In this document: positions 1-7,788 of the stretch, piece after piece
Layout of the letters: every line of letters starts with the position of its first letter
Numbering within the stretch: position 1 is the first letter of the stretch
NCBI GenBank assembly: GCA_036502295.1
Contig: DASXYU010000008.1
Span: forward strand, 1-33,507
DNA length: 33,507 nucleotides
Direction: 5' to 3'
Source: DASXYU01 sp036502295
Lineage (GTDB): Bacteria; Actinomycetota; Actinomycetes; Mycobacteriales; Jatrophihabitantaceae
Made by a program: the position numbers and the translations under genes
Notes under the pieces: generated by a model
What the model was told of the DNA's origin: nothing
Database searches by the model: none
Seen by the model: only the letters and a program-made list of their open reading frames with translations

Positions 1-2617
1 AGCCGCGTGGAGCGGTTGAGAGCTGCACGACCGAGGGCAACTGGCCGGTGTAGCGGCGAGCGGCAGCGCGGCGCTCCTCGCTCACCGGCTCGTAGTTCGT
101 GTCACGCTGGCGCGGGGTGCGGCCGGGCAGGCCACTGACGATGTGCTCGAGTTCGGCGACTGTCTTGGCGGAGCCGTGCTGCGAGCCCGCCATCCGGCTG
201 ATCGTCTCCTCCATCAACGTACCGCCGATGTCGTTGACTCCACCGAGGAGCAGCTCACGCACGCCGTCGACACCGAGCTTCACCCAGGAGCACTGGATGT
301 TCGCGATCTTGCCGTGCAGCAGGATGCGCGCCATCGCGTGCACGGCCTTGTTGTCGCGCGCGGTCGGGCCGGGACGTGCCACGCCGGCGAGGTAGATCGG
401 TGCGTTGGTGTGGATGAAGGGCAGGCCGACGAACTCGGTGAAGCCGCCGGTCTCGTCCTGGATCGCGGCGAGCGTGCGCAGGTGGCCGAGCCAATGCGAC
501 GGGTTGTCGACGTGGCCGTACATCATCGTCGAGGTCGAGCGGATGCCCACCTCGTGCGCGGTCTTGACGACTTCGATCCAACTCGCCGCAGGAAGCTTGC
601 CCTTGGTGAGCAGCCAGCGCACATCGTCGTCGAGGATCTCGGCCGCAGTGCCGGGAATCGAGTCGAGACCCGCCTCCTTCGCCGCGAGGAGCCACTCGCG
701 GATCGACAGGCCGGTGCGCGCCACCCCGTTCACGACCTCCATCGGACTGAACGCGTGCACATGCATCTGCGGCACTCGGCGCTTCACCTCGCGGGCGATG
801 TCGAAGTATGCGGTGCCGGGGAGGTCGGGGTGGATGCCGCCCTGCATCGTCACCTCCGTGGCCCCGAGTGACCATGCCTCCTCGGCTCGCTTTCCGACCT
901 CGTCCAGGGAGAGGGTGAAGGCGTCGGCGTCGGTACGACGCTGCGCGAACGCGCAGAACCTGCAGCCGGTGTAGCAGACGTTGGTGAAGTTGATGTTCCT
1001 GTTGACGATGTAGGTGACCTCGTCGCCGACCGTGTCACGGCGCAGGTCATCGGCGAGCTGCATCAGCGCGGCGAGCTCTGCGCCATCGGCGTGCAGCAGC
1101 GCCAGCGCTTCGCCGTCCGACATTCCCGACTGGCTGCGTTCGGCCGAACGCAGTGCCGCGACGACATCTGAATCCAGGCGTAACGGCGCACCGGTCCGCA
1201 CGGCCTCGTGCCTTACCGCGTCCCAGTCGCCGTAGACGCTGTCGAAGTCCTCACGCCGGTCAGAGGTGCGTCCTTCGGTGTCGATCGTGGTGTGCAGGTC
1301 GGTGCGTCCTTGCGAGCGCCATCCGCTCGCGCCGGCGCCATCTTCGCTGAGCCACGCGTCGTCGGGCACCTGCCACGGCAGGCCGGCAGGACGGACGTCC
1401 TCCCGCGCAAGGCCGCTCGGTGCTGCCAGCGCCGAGACGTGGGCAAGCACCCGCGGATCGAGCCACGGCTCGCCCGCCCGCACGTACTTCGGATAGACCG
1501 TGAGCCGCTCGACGAGATCGAAGCCGGCCCGCTTGGACTGCAGGGCAAGCTCCTCGATCTGCGGCCACGGACGTTCCGGGTTCACATGATCAGGGGTGAG
1601 CGGCGAGACGCCGCCCCAGTCGTCGATGCCGGCGTCGAGCAGCAGCTGGTACTCCTCGCCGATGAGGTTCGGCGGCGCCTGGATACGTACCGAGGGCCCG
1701 AGGATGAGCCTGGTGACGGCGACGGTGGCGGCGAGTTCGCTGATCTCCGCGTCGGGCATGCGCGCCATCGCCGTATCGGGCTTGGCGCGGAAGTTCTGCA
1801 CGATCACTTCCTGGATGCCGTGGTACTCGCGCTCGATGCGGCGCAGCGCGAAGATCGTCTCCACGCGATCGGCGACGGTCTCGCCGATGCCGATGAGCAT
1901 GCCCGTCGTGAACGGAATGTTGGAGCGGCCGGCGTCCTCCAGGACGCGCAGCCGCACCGCCGGGTCCTTGTCCGGCGAACCGTAGTGCGCACCATGCGGA
2001 TCCTCGAAGAGGCTGCGCGAGGTGGTCTCCAGCATCATCCCCATCGACGGGGCCACCGGCTTGAGCCGCTGCAGCTCCGGCCAGCTCATCACCCCGGGAT
2101 TGAGGTGCGGCAGCAGGCCGGTCCTTTCGAGCACCATGATCGCCATCGCCCGCACGTAGGCGAGGGTGTCGTCATAGCCGTGGGCGTCGAGCCATTCACG
2201 GGCCTGCGGCCAGCGCTGCTCAGGACGATCACCGAGGGTGAAGAGCGCCTCCTTGCACCCGAGTGCCGCACCCTGCTCAGCGATGGCGAGCACCTCATCA
2301 GGCGAGAGATACATCGAATGGACGCGATTCGGCGTGGTCGCGAAGGTGCAGTAATGGCAGCGGTCGCGACACAACCGCGTCAGCGGAATGAAGACCTTGC
2401 GCGAATACGTGACAACGCCGGGACGCCCTTCGGCCTCCAGGCCCTGGTCGCGCACGCGCCCCGCCACACTCAGCAGAGCGGTGAGCGCCTCGCCACGAGC
2501 TCCGAGCAGGATCTCGGCCTCGACGGCATCCAGCGCCACACCGTGCTCTGCACGCTTGAGGGCCCGTCGCAGACCGTTATCGCTGAAGCGTGCGGAAGCG
2601 CCGGACAGCTGTGTCAT
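1..2617 (-). CDS. fbiC: FO synthase, fused CofG/CofH (3' end missing)
   Basis: This is the bifunctional radical-SAM enzyme that makes FO (7,8-didemethyl-8-hydroxy-5-deazariboflavin), the chromophore of coenzyme F420. Reading down from the ATG at 2615-2617, the N-terminal CofG half shows YSRKVFIPLTRLCRDRCHYC, a CxxxCxxC radical-SAM motif. The second half, from about position 980 leftwards, shows CRFCAFAQRR followed by typical CofH sequence. The frame is open to base 1 and about 872 codons are present. The M. tuberculosis protein is 856 aa, so only a short C-terminal piece should lie outside. The gene starts 5 nt after the fgd stop, so it is the last gene of a guaB3-fgd-fbiC operon and supplies the cofactor used by Fgd. 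The family assignment is secure. Confidence 0.96.
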   Translation of the reverse strand, partial: MTQLSGASARFSDNGLRRALKRAEHGVALDAVEAEILLGARGEALTALLSVAGRVRDQGLEAEGRPGVVTYSRKVFIPLTRLCRDRCHYCTFATTPNRVHSMYLSPDEVLAIAEQGAALGCKEALFTLGDRPEQRWPQAREWLDAHGYDDTLAYVRAMAIMVLERTGLLPHLNPGVMSWPELQRLKPVAPSMGMMLETTSRSLFEDPHGAHYGSPDKDPAVRLRVLEDAGRSNIPFTTGMLIGIGETVADRVETIFALRRIEREYHGIQEVIVQNFRAKPDTAMARMPDAEISELAATVAVTRLILGPSVRIQAPPNLIGEEYQLLLDAGIDDWGGVSPLTPDHVNPERPWPQIEELALQSKRAGFDLVERLTVYPKYVRAGEPWLDPRVLAHVSALAAPSGLAREDVRPAGLPWQVPDDAWLSEDGAGASGWRSQGRTDLHTTIDTEGRTSDRREDFDSVYGDWDAVRHEAVRTGAPLRLDSDVVAALRSAERSQSGMSDGEALALLHADGAELAALMQLADDLRRDTVGDEVTYIVNRNINFTNVCYTGCRFCAFAQRRTDADAFTLSLDEVGKRAEEAWSLGATEVTMQGGIHPDLPGTAYFDIAREVKRRVPQMHVHAFSPMEVVNGVARTGLSIREWLLAAKEAGLDSIPGTAAEILDDDVRWLLTKGKLPAASWIEVVKTAHEVGIRSTSTMMYGHVDNPSHWLGHLRTLAAIQDETGGFTEFVGLPFIHTNAPIYLAGVARPGPTARDNKAVHAMARILLHGKIANIQCSWVKLGVDGVRELLLGGVNDIGGTLMEETISRMAGSQHGSAKTVAELEHIVSGLPGRTPRQRDTNYEPVSEERRAAARRYTGQLPSVVQLSTAPRG

Positions 2618-2622
2618 AGAAG

Positions 2623-3624
2623 CTACAAGCTGCGCAGGCGCGGAAGAATTTCCTCGCCGTACAGCTTCAGGAACTTCGCCTGATCCGGGCCGGGGGCGTG
2701 GAAGACGAGGTGGGTGAAGCCCAGGTCGAGGTAGGTCTTGATCCTCTGCACGTGCTCGTCGGGATCGGTGGAGACGATGAACCGCTTCGCGGTCTGTTCG
2801 ACCGTGAGTTCGTCGGCGAGACGCTGCATCTCGACCGGGTCCTCAACACCGTGCTTCTGCTCCGGGGAGAGGCCGAGGGCACCCCAGAAGTGCGTCGCCT
2901 GCATCGCGGCGTCGCGGTGGTGATCGAAGCTCACCTTCACCTCGATCATCATGTCGAGGTCCGACAGCGTCCGTCCTGCCGCCTCAGCGCCGTCCTTCAC
3001 CGCCGGAAGCAGCGTCTCGGTGTAGAGCTCGGGCGCCTTGCCGGAGGTGGTGATGTAGCCGTCGCCGTTACGTCCCGCGTACTTCGTCGCCGCCGGACCT
3101 GAGCCCGCGAGGTAGATCGGCACCTGCTTCTCGGGACGGTCATAGATCGTGGCGCGATCGGTGCGGTAGTACTCGCCCTCGAAGCTGACCCGCTCCTCGC
3201 TCCAAAGTTGCTTGATGAGGCGCACCGCTTCGCGGAACCGGGCGAAGCGCTCCTTGCCGTCGGGCCATTCGATGCCCAGCGGAACCTCGTTCATCGACTC
3301 GCCCGTACCCATGCCGAGCACGACCCGCTCCGGGTACAGGCAACCCAGCGTCGCGAACGCCTGCGCCACGATCGCCGGGTGGTAGCGGAACGTCGGCGTG
3401 AGGACGGAGGTGCCCATGATGATCCTCTCGGTGCTCGCGCCGAGGGCGCCGAGATAGGTCATCGCGAACGGTGCGTGCCCACCGTCGTGGCGCCAGGGCT
3501 GCAGGTGGTCGGAGATGAAGACTGAGTCGAAGCCGCACTCCTCGGCGAGGACGCCGTACTCGAGCAGCTCGCGCGGGGCGAACTGCTCGTTGCTCGCCTT
3601 GTACCCGAACTTGATGGCACTCAT
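2623..3624 (-). CDS. fgd: F420-dependent glucose-6-phosphate dehydrogenase
   Basis: This cytosolic luciferase-like (LLM) TIM-barrel enzyme oxidises glucose-6-phosphate to 6-phosphogluconolactone and reduces F420. It is 333 aa, close to mycobacterial Fgd1. The Fgd1 active-site residues are visible: Asp-His-x3-Trp in ISDHLQPW, the catalytic Glu in GTGESMNE, and the phosphate-binding Lys and Arg positions in TTSGKAPELY, EQKHGVEDP and AKRFIVSTDPDE. The substrate call is therefore better than for a generic LLM oxidoreductase. I chose the ATG at 3622-3624 because it gives the family N-terminus (MSAIKFGYKASNEQF) and overlaps the guaB3 stop as ATGA. An upstream extension is possible but looks unlike the family. 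It sits directly before fbiC. Confidence 0.93.
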   Translation of the reverse strand: MSAIKFGYKASNEQFAPRELLEYGVLAEECGFDSVFISDHLQPWRHDGGHAPFAMTYLGALGASTERIIMGTSVLTPTFRYHPAIVAQAFATLGCLYPERVVLGMGTGESMNEVPLGIEWPDGKERFARFREAVRLIKQLWSEERVSFEGEYYRTDRATIYDRPEKQVPIYLAGSGPAATKYAGRNGDGYITTSGKAPELYTETLLPAVKDGAEAAGRTLSDLDMMIEVKVSFDHHRDAAMQATHFWGALGLSPEQKHGVEDPVEMQRLADELTVEQTAKRFIVSTDPDEHVQRIKTYLDLGFTHLVFHAPGPDQAKFLKLYGEEILPRLRSL

Positions 3625-4745
3625 TGAAGTCCTCCGGTCACGATCAGCTCCGCCTTCTGGAACTCCTTGAGTGAGGAGTACCCACACTTACCCATCGCGC
3701 GCTGAAGGGCGCCGAAGAGGTTGCGCTGCCCGCTCGGGTCGGCGGTCGGGCCGAGGAGCAGTTCCGAGAGGGACGGGGCCGGTTCGTCGGGATCAATGCC
3801 CGTGGGCATCGCGTAGGAGCGGGGCATCCGGGGGTGGGCGGCCGTGTGGTCCCAGTACAGGCCGGATCCGGGCGCCTCGCTCGCCGAGGCGAGCGCCTCG
3901 CCGAGCATCACGGCATCTGCGCCGCACGCGATCGCCTTGGCGATGTCGCCGCCGGCGGCGAGTTCGCCGTACGCGATGACGTGGACGTAGCGGCCGCCCG
4001 TCTCGTCCAGATAGTCGCGCCGTGCCGCGGCCGCATCGATGATCGCCGTCGCCATCGGGACGTCGATGCCGAGCGCGCTCGGAGTCGTGGCACCGAGATG
4101 GGCGCCGAAGCCGACGATGATGCCTGCGGCGCCGGTACGCATCAGGTGCAGCGCCGTTTGGTAGTTCGTCGCGCCGCCGACAAGGACGGGGACGTCGAGG
4201 TCGGCGATGAAGGTCTTGAGGTTCAGCCCCGCTTCGCCTTCGGCCGCGACGTGTTCGGCGGAGGTGATGGTGCCCTGGATGACGAGCAGGTCGACGCCTT
4301 CGGCGAGGACGTGCGGGGCGAATTCGGCGGTGTGCTGGGGCGAGAGGCGGACCGCCACCTTGCTACCGCTGGCGCGGAGTTCCTTCACCCGCCGCCGGAG
4401 CAGTTCGGGCTGAACCGGTGCCGCATAGGTGGACTGCAGGTCGGCGGTGCTGCCGTCGAGCTTCGCAAGTTCGGCGGCGGCATCCTCGTAGCGGGCCCAG
4501 AGGCCCTCGCCGTCGAGGACGGCCAAGCCGCCGAGGCGGTCGATCTCGACTGCGCTCGCCGGCGAGACGACGGCGTCGGAGGGAGCGGTGACCAGGGGAA
4601 GGGCGAAATTCAGCGCGTCCATCTGCCACTTGGTGGAGACGACTGCGGAGCCGCGCGTGCGGCGTGTGGGGACGAGAGCTATCTCATCCAGGTGGTACCC
4701 GCGACGTGCGCTACGACCAATCCCGATTTGAACGCTCTCGTACAT
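3621..4745 (-). CDS. guaB3: GuaB3-family IMP dehydrogenase-related protein
   Basis: This is a 374-aa (beta/alpha)8-barrel protein of the actinobacterial GuaB3 family, a paralogue of IMP dehydrogenase without CBS domains. The N-terminus (VQIGIGRSARRGYHLDEI, then ALVPTRRTRG) and the glycine-rich turns VGGATN, GIIVGFG and ADAVMLGEAL fit the family. The C-terminal region contains PRSYAMPTGID and ends near LKEFQKAELIV. Some GuaB3 proteins have been linked to guanine nucleotide recycling, but the activity of this one is not established. The stop overlaps the fgd start (ATGA). Its 5' end overlaps the upstream small gene by 35 nt, which suggests co-translation. An alternative start slightly downstream would remove that overlap but shorten the conserved N-terminus. 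Confidence 0.88.
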   Translation of the reverse strand: MYESVQIGIGRSARRGYHLDEIALVPTRRTRGSAVVSTKWQMDALNFALPLVTAPSDAVVSPASAVEIDRLGGLAVLDGEGLWARYEDAAAELAKLDGSTADLQSTYAAPVQPELLRRRVKELRASGSKVAVRLSPQHTAEFAPHVLAEGVDLLVIQGTITSAEHVAAEGEAGLNLKTFIADLDVPVLVGGATNYQTALHLMRTGAAGIIVGFGAHLGATTPSALGIDVPMATAIIDAAAARRDYLDETGGRYVHVIAYGELAAGGDIAKAIACGADAVMLGEALASASEAPGSGLYWDHTAAHPRMPRSYAMPTGIDPDEPAPSLSELLLGPTADPSGQRNLFGALQRAMGKCGYSSLKEFQKAELIVTGGLQ

Positions 4746-5190
4746 GAGTCAAAGTCTGCCGGATCCGCTCGAAGAGTGCGCGCAGACCCCCGATCCAGTG
4801 CTCGATGACGCCGAGTTCCTCTTCCTTGTCGGCCTCTTCGATCTCGGCTTCGTCCAGCTCGACCCCGCGCTGCTCGGCCTCTTTCTCGGCATCGACCATG
4901 AAACGGGCGACCGCGCGCTCCCAGTAGAGGAAGGTGTCCCAGCTGTCGGCACGGCGAGCCAGCCAGCTCGCACCGCGGAAGGCACGCTCGTAGCCCATGG
5001 TGCGGAAGACTTCGTTGATGTCGGTCTCGTTTACTCGCAGCGGGGCGCATTGCCAGCCTTGGAAGAACTTGAGGATGTCGTCCACGTCGCGGCCGACCCT
5101 GTGGTGGTCCTCAGCGTCACGGATCAGCCGAGCGCGTTCCATTGCCTGCTTGAGATTCGAGATCTCTTGCGCGACGGCGACGGTCGCCAT
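4711..5190 (-). CDS. Unrecognised 159-aa helical acidic protein
   Basis: I do not recognise this protein. It has no visible signal peptide or transmembrane segment. It is predicted to be mostly helical, with a strongly acidic stretch around residues 105-130 (ELDEAEIEEADKEEELG) that could form a coiled coil, and a tryptophan-rich middle (GASWLARRADSWDTFLYWERA). Evidence that it is a real gene: a strong Shine-Dalgarno sequence (AGGGGGAG, 5 nt before the ATG at 5188-5190), an uninterrupted frame, and its position as first gene of the guaB3-fgd-fbiC operon. Its 3' end overlaps guaB3 by 35 nt. A perfect palindrome lies about 67 nt upstream of its start. Its role in nucleotide or F420 metabolism is unknown. 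Confidence 0.7.
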   Translation of the reverse strand: MATVAVAQEISNLKQAMERARLIRDAEDHHRVGRDVDDILKFFQGWQCAPLRVNETDINEVFRTMGYERAFRGASWLARRADSWDTFLYWERAVARFMVDAEKEAEQRGVELDEAEIEEADKEEELGVIEHWIGGLRALFERIRQTLTHVRERSNRDWS

Positions 5191-5256
5191 GTCAACTCCC
5201 CCTAACGCATGCCCGAAGTGCGCCCATCAAGGTCGCGTGACTTCAGACCACCCCCC

Positions 5257-5271
5257 GGTGATCTGATCACC
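5257..5271. promoter_or_regulatory. Perfect 7+1+7 palindrome, candidate operator
   Basis: GGTGATCTGATCACC is a perfect inverted repeat around one central base. It lies in the 208-bp gap (5191-5398) between the 3' end of the KstD-like gene and the 5' end of the 159-aa gene. It therefore faces only the fgd-fbiC operon, 67 nt before its first start codon. The gap is visibly less GC-rich than the neighbouring genes. I could not assign a convincing -10/-35 pair beside the palindrome. No regulator for it is visible in the window. The rest of the gap shows no gene. Confidence 0.4.
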
Positions 5272-5398
5272 ACACCACGCGGTCATAGGGGCCGCAAACC
5301 GAAATGGAAACTCACAGATAGTGATCGTCGGAGGCCACAGGAAATTGAGTTAAATGACGAAGGTTTCGCTGAGAGCGACCGGAGCCGTTCGACCTGTC

Positions 5399-6820
5399 TC
5401 AGCCGGCTACCACCGGTATCCGCTGATCCACCGCCCGCGCCCGCTGCGCCGTGGCCGCCCCGGCGATACGACCGAAGTTGAGTCCGTTGCCCAGACCGTT
5501 GCCGCCACCGAGATAACGTTCACCCAGCACGTTGCCGGTGGTCTCTCCGGCCGCATAGAGACCGGGGATCGGTGTGCCGGTGGTGTCCAGCACCTGGGCC
5601 TGGGTGTCTATGCGCAGACCGCACGACGTGAACGAGATGATGCCGGCGCGTACCTCGACGCCGTAGTACGGCGCGGTGGCCAATGGCTCGAGATGCGCTG
5701 CCGCCTTGAAGAACTGCGAATCGGCGCCGGACGCCGCGCCGGCGTTGTAGCGGGTGATCGCGGCGGCCAGCGCATCCGGCGGCAGTCCGAGCGCTACGGC
5801 GAGCTCGTGCGGATCGCCCCCTGTTGCCACCATCCCGGACTTCACCCCCGCCTCGATGCCTTCCGGGGTGAAGTTGGACGACCGCTGGCAGCGCCGGTTC
5901 TCCTCACTGGGCATACCGTGCACCCGCAAGTGCTCGTCGAAGATGGCGAAGCAACTGCCGCCCCGAGCCTTGATGGTGCCGGTGATCACGGAGTGCGAAG
6001 CGGTCTCGTCCACGAACCGTAAGCCCTCGTGGTCGACGAACATCAGCCAACCGGGAAGCGGGGTTTCGAAGACCTTCTCCATGCCGGTGGTGGGCAGCAT
6101 CAGCCCCCTGTTCCGTCCGGTGATCGAGGCACCGACCGATCGCCCCAGCAGCAAGCCGTCGCCCCGGGAGAACTCCGCCGACACCGACCAGCACCAATCG
6201 CCGGCGGCGTGCGCATCGGGGTAGTACTCGGCGATCAGCTCACGGTTGTGACCGAAGCCGCCGGTGGTGAGGACGACGCTTGTCCCCGTGACGGTCTCGC
6301 CCCCGGAGCGGACGCCCACCACGTCGTTGCCGTCGGAGGGGAGCAACTCCTCCACCCGCTGTCCCAGGGCGATGTCGATGCCGCGCTCGGCGCAGGCCGC
6401 GTGCAGCACCCGCGCCACCTCGTGACCCTCGCCGCGGGCTTCGTGGCAGCGCGGCACTCCGTCGACGCCCGCAGCCCGCAGTCCCTCGACCGGAAACTCG
6501 ACTCCGAGGCGCTGCAGCCAGGCGATGGTGTGCGGCGTCTCCTCGCAGTAGCGCCAGCCGACAGCGGGATCGACGTTCCATTGGTTGAGGGTCATGTAGT
6601 AGCCGAACATCGCCCGCGGCGAGTCGTACAGAATCCCGGCGGCACGCTGCACGTCGGTGCCCGCGCCGTAGACGACTCCGCCGGAGAGGGCGGTGGAGCC
6701 GCCGGTCTTCGCCGCCGCCTCGACCAGTAACACCCTGGCTCCCGCATCGTGCGCGGTGATCGCACATGCCATGCCGGCGCCGCCCGCGCCCACGATCACC
6801 ACGTCGTAATCAGCACCCAT
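5399..6820 (-). CDS. FAD-dependent dehydrogenase, KstD/fumarate-reductase family
   Basis: This 473-aa flavoprotein belongs to the fumarate reductase/3-ketosteroid dehydrogenase superfamily, which introduces or removes C=C bonds next to carbonyls. The FAD dinucleotide-binding motif GAGGAG is at residues 11-16, followed by the acidic strand end LLVEAAAKTGGS. The C-terminal FAD segment is IPGLYAAGETTGNVLG, then GERYLGGGNGLGNGL, where the Tyr plus glycine-rich turn resembles the KstD active-site region. It has an excellent Shine-Dalgarno sequence (AAGGAGG, 6 nt before the ATG). It is the last gene of the P450-to-flavoprotein operon, 21 nt after a SnoaL-like gene. It could be a delta-1 or delta-4 ketosteroid dehydrogenase, or an enone reductase of BaiN type. 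The substrate is not determinable here. Confidence 0.8.
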   Translation of the reverse strand: MGADYDVVIVGAGGAGMACAITAHDAGARVLLVEAAAKTGGSTALSGGVVYGAGTDVQRAAGILYDSPRAMFGYYMTLNQWNVDPAVGWRYCEETPHTIAWLQRLGVEFPVEGLRAAGVDGVPRCHEARGEGHEVARVLHAACAERGIDIALGQRVEELLPSDGNDVVGVRSGGETVTGTSVVLTTGGFGHNRELIAEYYPDAHAAGDWCWSVSAEFSRGDGLLLGRSVGASITGRNRGLMLPTTGMEKVFETPLPGWLMFVDHEGLRFVDETASHSVITGTIKARGGSCFAIFDEHLRVHGMPSEENRRCQRSSNFTPEGIEAGVKSGMVATGGDPHELAVALGLPPDALAAAITRYNAGAASGADSQFFKAAAHLEPLATAPYYGVEVRAGIISFTSCGLRIDTQAQVLDTTGTPIPGLYAAGETTGNVLGERYLGGGNGLGNGLNFGRIAGAATAQRARAVDQRIPVVAG

Positions 6821-6841
6821 CCCTGCCTCCTTCTGGTTCGG

Positions 6842-7321
6842 TCAGTGCGTGCTCGGAGCTGGATCCTCGATCTCGTCGCGGGTGTTCCAGCGCACCCCTG
6901 CGCGACGGGACGCGAACAGCCAGCCGACGCGTGTGTGGACGAGTTCGTCCTCGTAGAAGCCGCCGACGCGGGTGACCACGCGGCGGCCGGATGCTGCGAC
7001 GCTCAGCGAGGTCATGGCGTACTCGGTGTGGGCGCGCGCAGCCTGCTTGCCCCGGCAGCGCACGACGGAGTTGCCGAGCAGGTGCTGACCACCGATGCGG
7101 TTGCCGTCAGCCGCGGTGATCAGTTCCCAGAACCGCTCCGGTGAACAGGGCCGCATCCCGGCCGCGGAGAAGTCCACTAGCGCGTCGGGCATGAAGCACG
7201 CGAGCCAACCGGCGAGATCACGGTCATCGAGCGCCGCCGCCAGCACGTTCACGGCCTGGCCGACCTCGGTGACGGTCTGTGCTCCGGCCGGCCGGAAGCT
7301 GTCAGAGGATGGTGATGACAC
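6842..7321 (-). CDS. SnoaL-like (NTF2-fold) protein
   Basis: This is a 159-aa cone-shaped NTF2/SnoaL-fold protein. Members act as isomerases, dehydratases or cyclases on polycyclic substrates. The frame stays open far upstream, but that part is only the shadow of the preceding gene. I placed the start at the GTG at 7319-7321 because it overlaps the stop of the neighbouring SnoaL gene by 20 nt and the sequence becomes family-like from there (VGQAVNVLAAALDDRDLAGW). The Tyr/Asp/His set known from the BaiE 7-alpha-dehydratase is not fully present: Ala stands where the Tyr is expected. It could therefore be a partner subunit or act differently. It is co-transcribed with two other SnoaL-like genes. 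Confidence 0.72.
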   Translation of the reverse strand: MSSPSSDSFRPAGAQTVTEVGQAVNVLAAALDDRDLAGWLACFMPDALVDFSAAGMRPCSPERFWELITAADGNRIGGQHLLGNSVVRCRGKQAARAHTEYAMTSLSVAASGRRVVTRVGGFYEDELVHTRVGWLFASRRAGVRWNTRDEIEDPAPSTH

Positions 7322-7748
7322 GATGTGCGAGCTTCCAGCCGTCCGCGGTGCGGCGCAGCACGTTGTCGTACTGCCCCATGCTGTTGAGCCGCGGCGTGCC
7401 GTTGGTATCGGTGTAGTACGTCCAATACGCCGCCGCGCGGGCCAGGTCGGGGGTGTCGAAGTGGACCGAGAGGGTCGAGATGAGGTGCAGCGTGTGGGTA
7501 CGCGGCCCCTGCATCCCGCGCGTCCGGCGTTCCTCCGCGCCCGCGCGGACTTCGGCCGCGCCGCGGTAGGTGTTGGGCTCCATGCCCGCCTGCGGGTTCG
7601 CCGGGAACTCGAAGACGATGTCGTCGGTGAGCAGCGCCATGTAGTCCTGCAGGTCGGCGACGTCGGCGGTCCGGGCGACCTGCGCAAGCACACTGCAGAT
7701 GGCGGCGTAGTCGGCCCCCTGGCCGGCCGTGTCGAGCGTGGCGGTCAT
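7302..7748 (-). CDS. SnoaL-like (NTF2-fold) protein
   Basis: This 148-aa protein starts at the ATG at 7746-7748 (MTATLDTAGQGADYAA), with a GGAAGG Shine-Dalgarno sequence 9 nt upstream. Typical SnoaL/NTF2-like elements are visible: an N-terminal helix, LLTDDIVFEF (first strand), YRGAAEVRAG, and the C-terminal strand pair YDNVLRRTADGWKLAHRVI. The catalytic Tyr position of BaiE-type dehydratases is Val here (QVARTADVADL), while the Asp five residues on is kept. It follows the Fe-S flavoenzyme gene by 40 nt and overlaps the next SnoaL gene, so the two adjacent small proteins may work as a heteromer. Ring-hydroxylation subunits share this fold, but no Rieske alpha subunit is present. Confidence 0.75.
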   Translation of the reverse strand: MTATLDTAGQGADYAAICSVLAQVARTADVADLQDYMALLTDDIVFEFPANPQAGMEPNTYRGAAEVRAGAEERRTRGMQGPRTHTLHLISTLSVHFDTPDLARAAAYWTYYTDTNGTPRLNSMGQYDNVLRRTADGWKLAHRVITIL

Positions 7749-7788
7749 GGTGAGAGTCCTTCCTGCGATGGGTGGCAGCGGGTCTGGA

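Noticed and set aside
1208..2683. A 491-codon open frame on the plus strand
   Set aside because: It lies fully antisense to fbiC, whose frame carries the conserved radical-SAM motifs; high GC leaves the opposite strand open.
3834..4808. A 324-codon plus-strand frame
   Set aside because: It is antisense to guaB3 and has no recognisable domain.
5368..5403. Inverted repeat GCTGAGA/TCTCAGC as terminator of the KstD-like gene
   Set aside because: The 22-nt loop, the overlap with the stop codon and the absence of a T run make it too weak to list.
7322..7693. An N-terminal extension of the SnoaL-like gene at 6842
   Set aside because: Ser/Arg/Thr-rich translation with no family features; it is the shadow of the upstream SnoaL gene, and the overlapping GTG at 7321 explains the true start.
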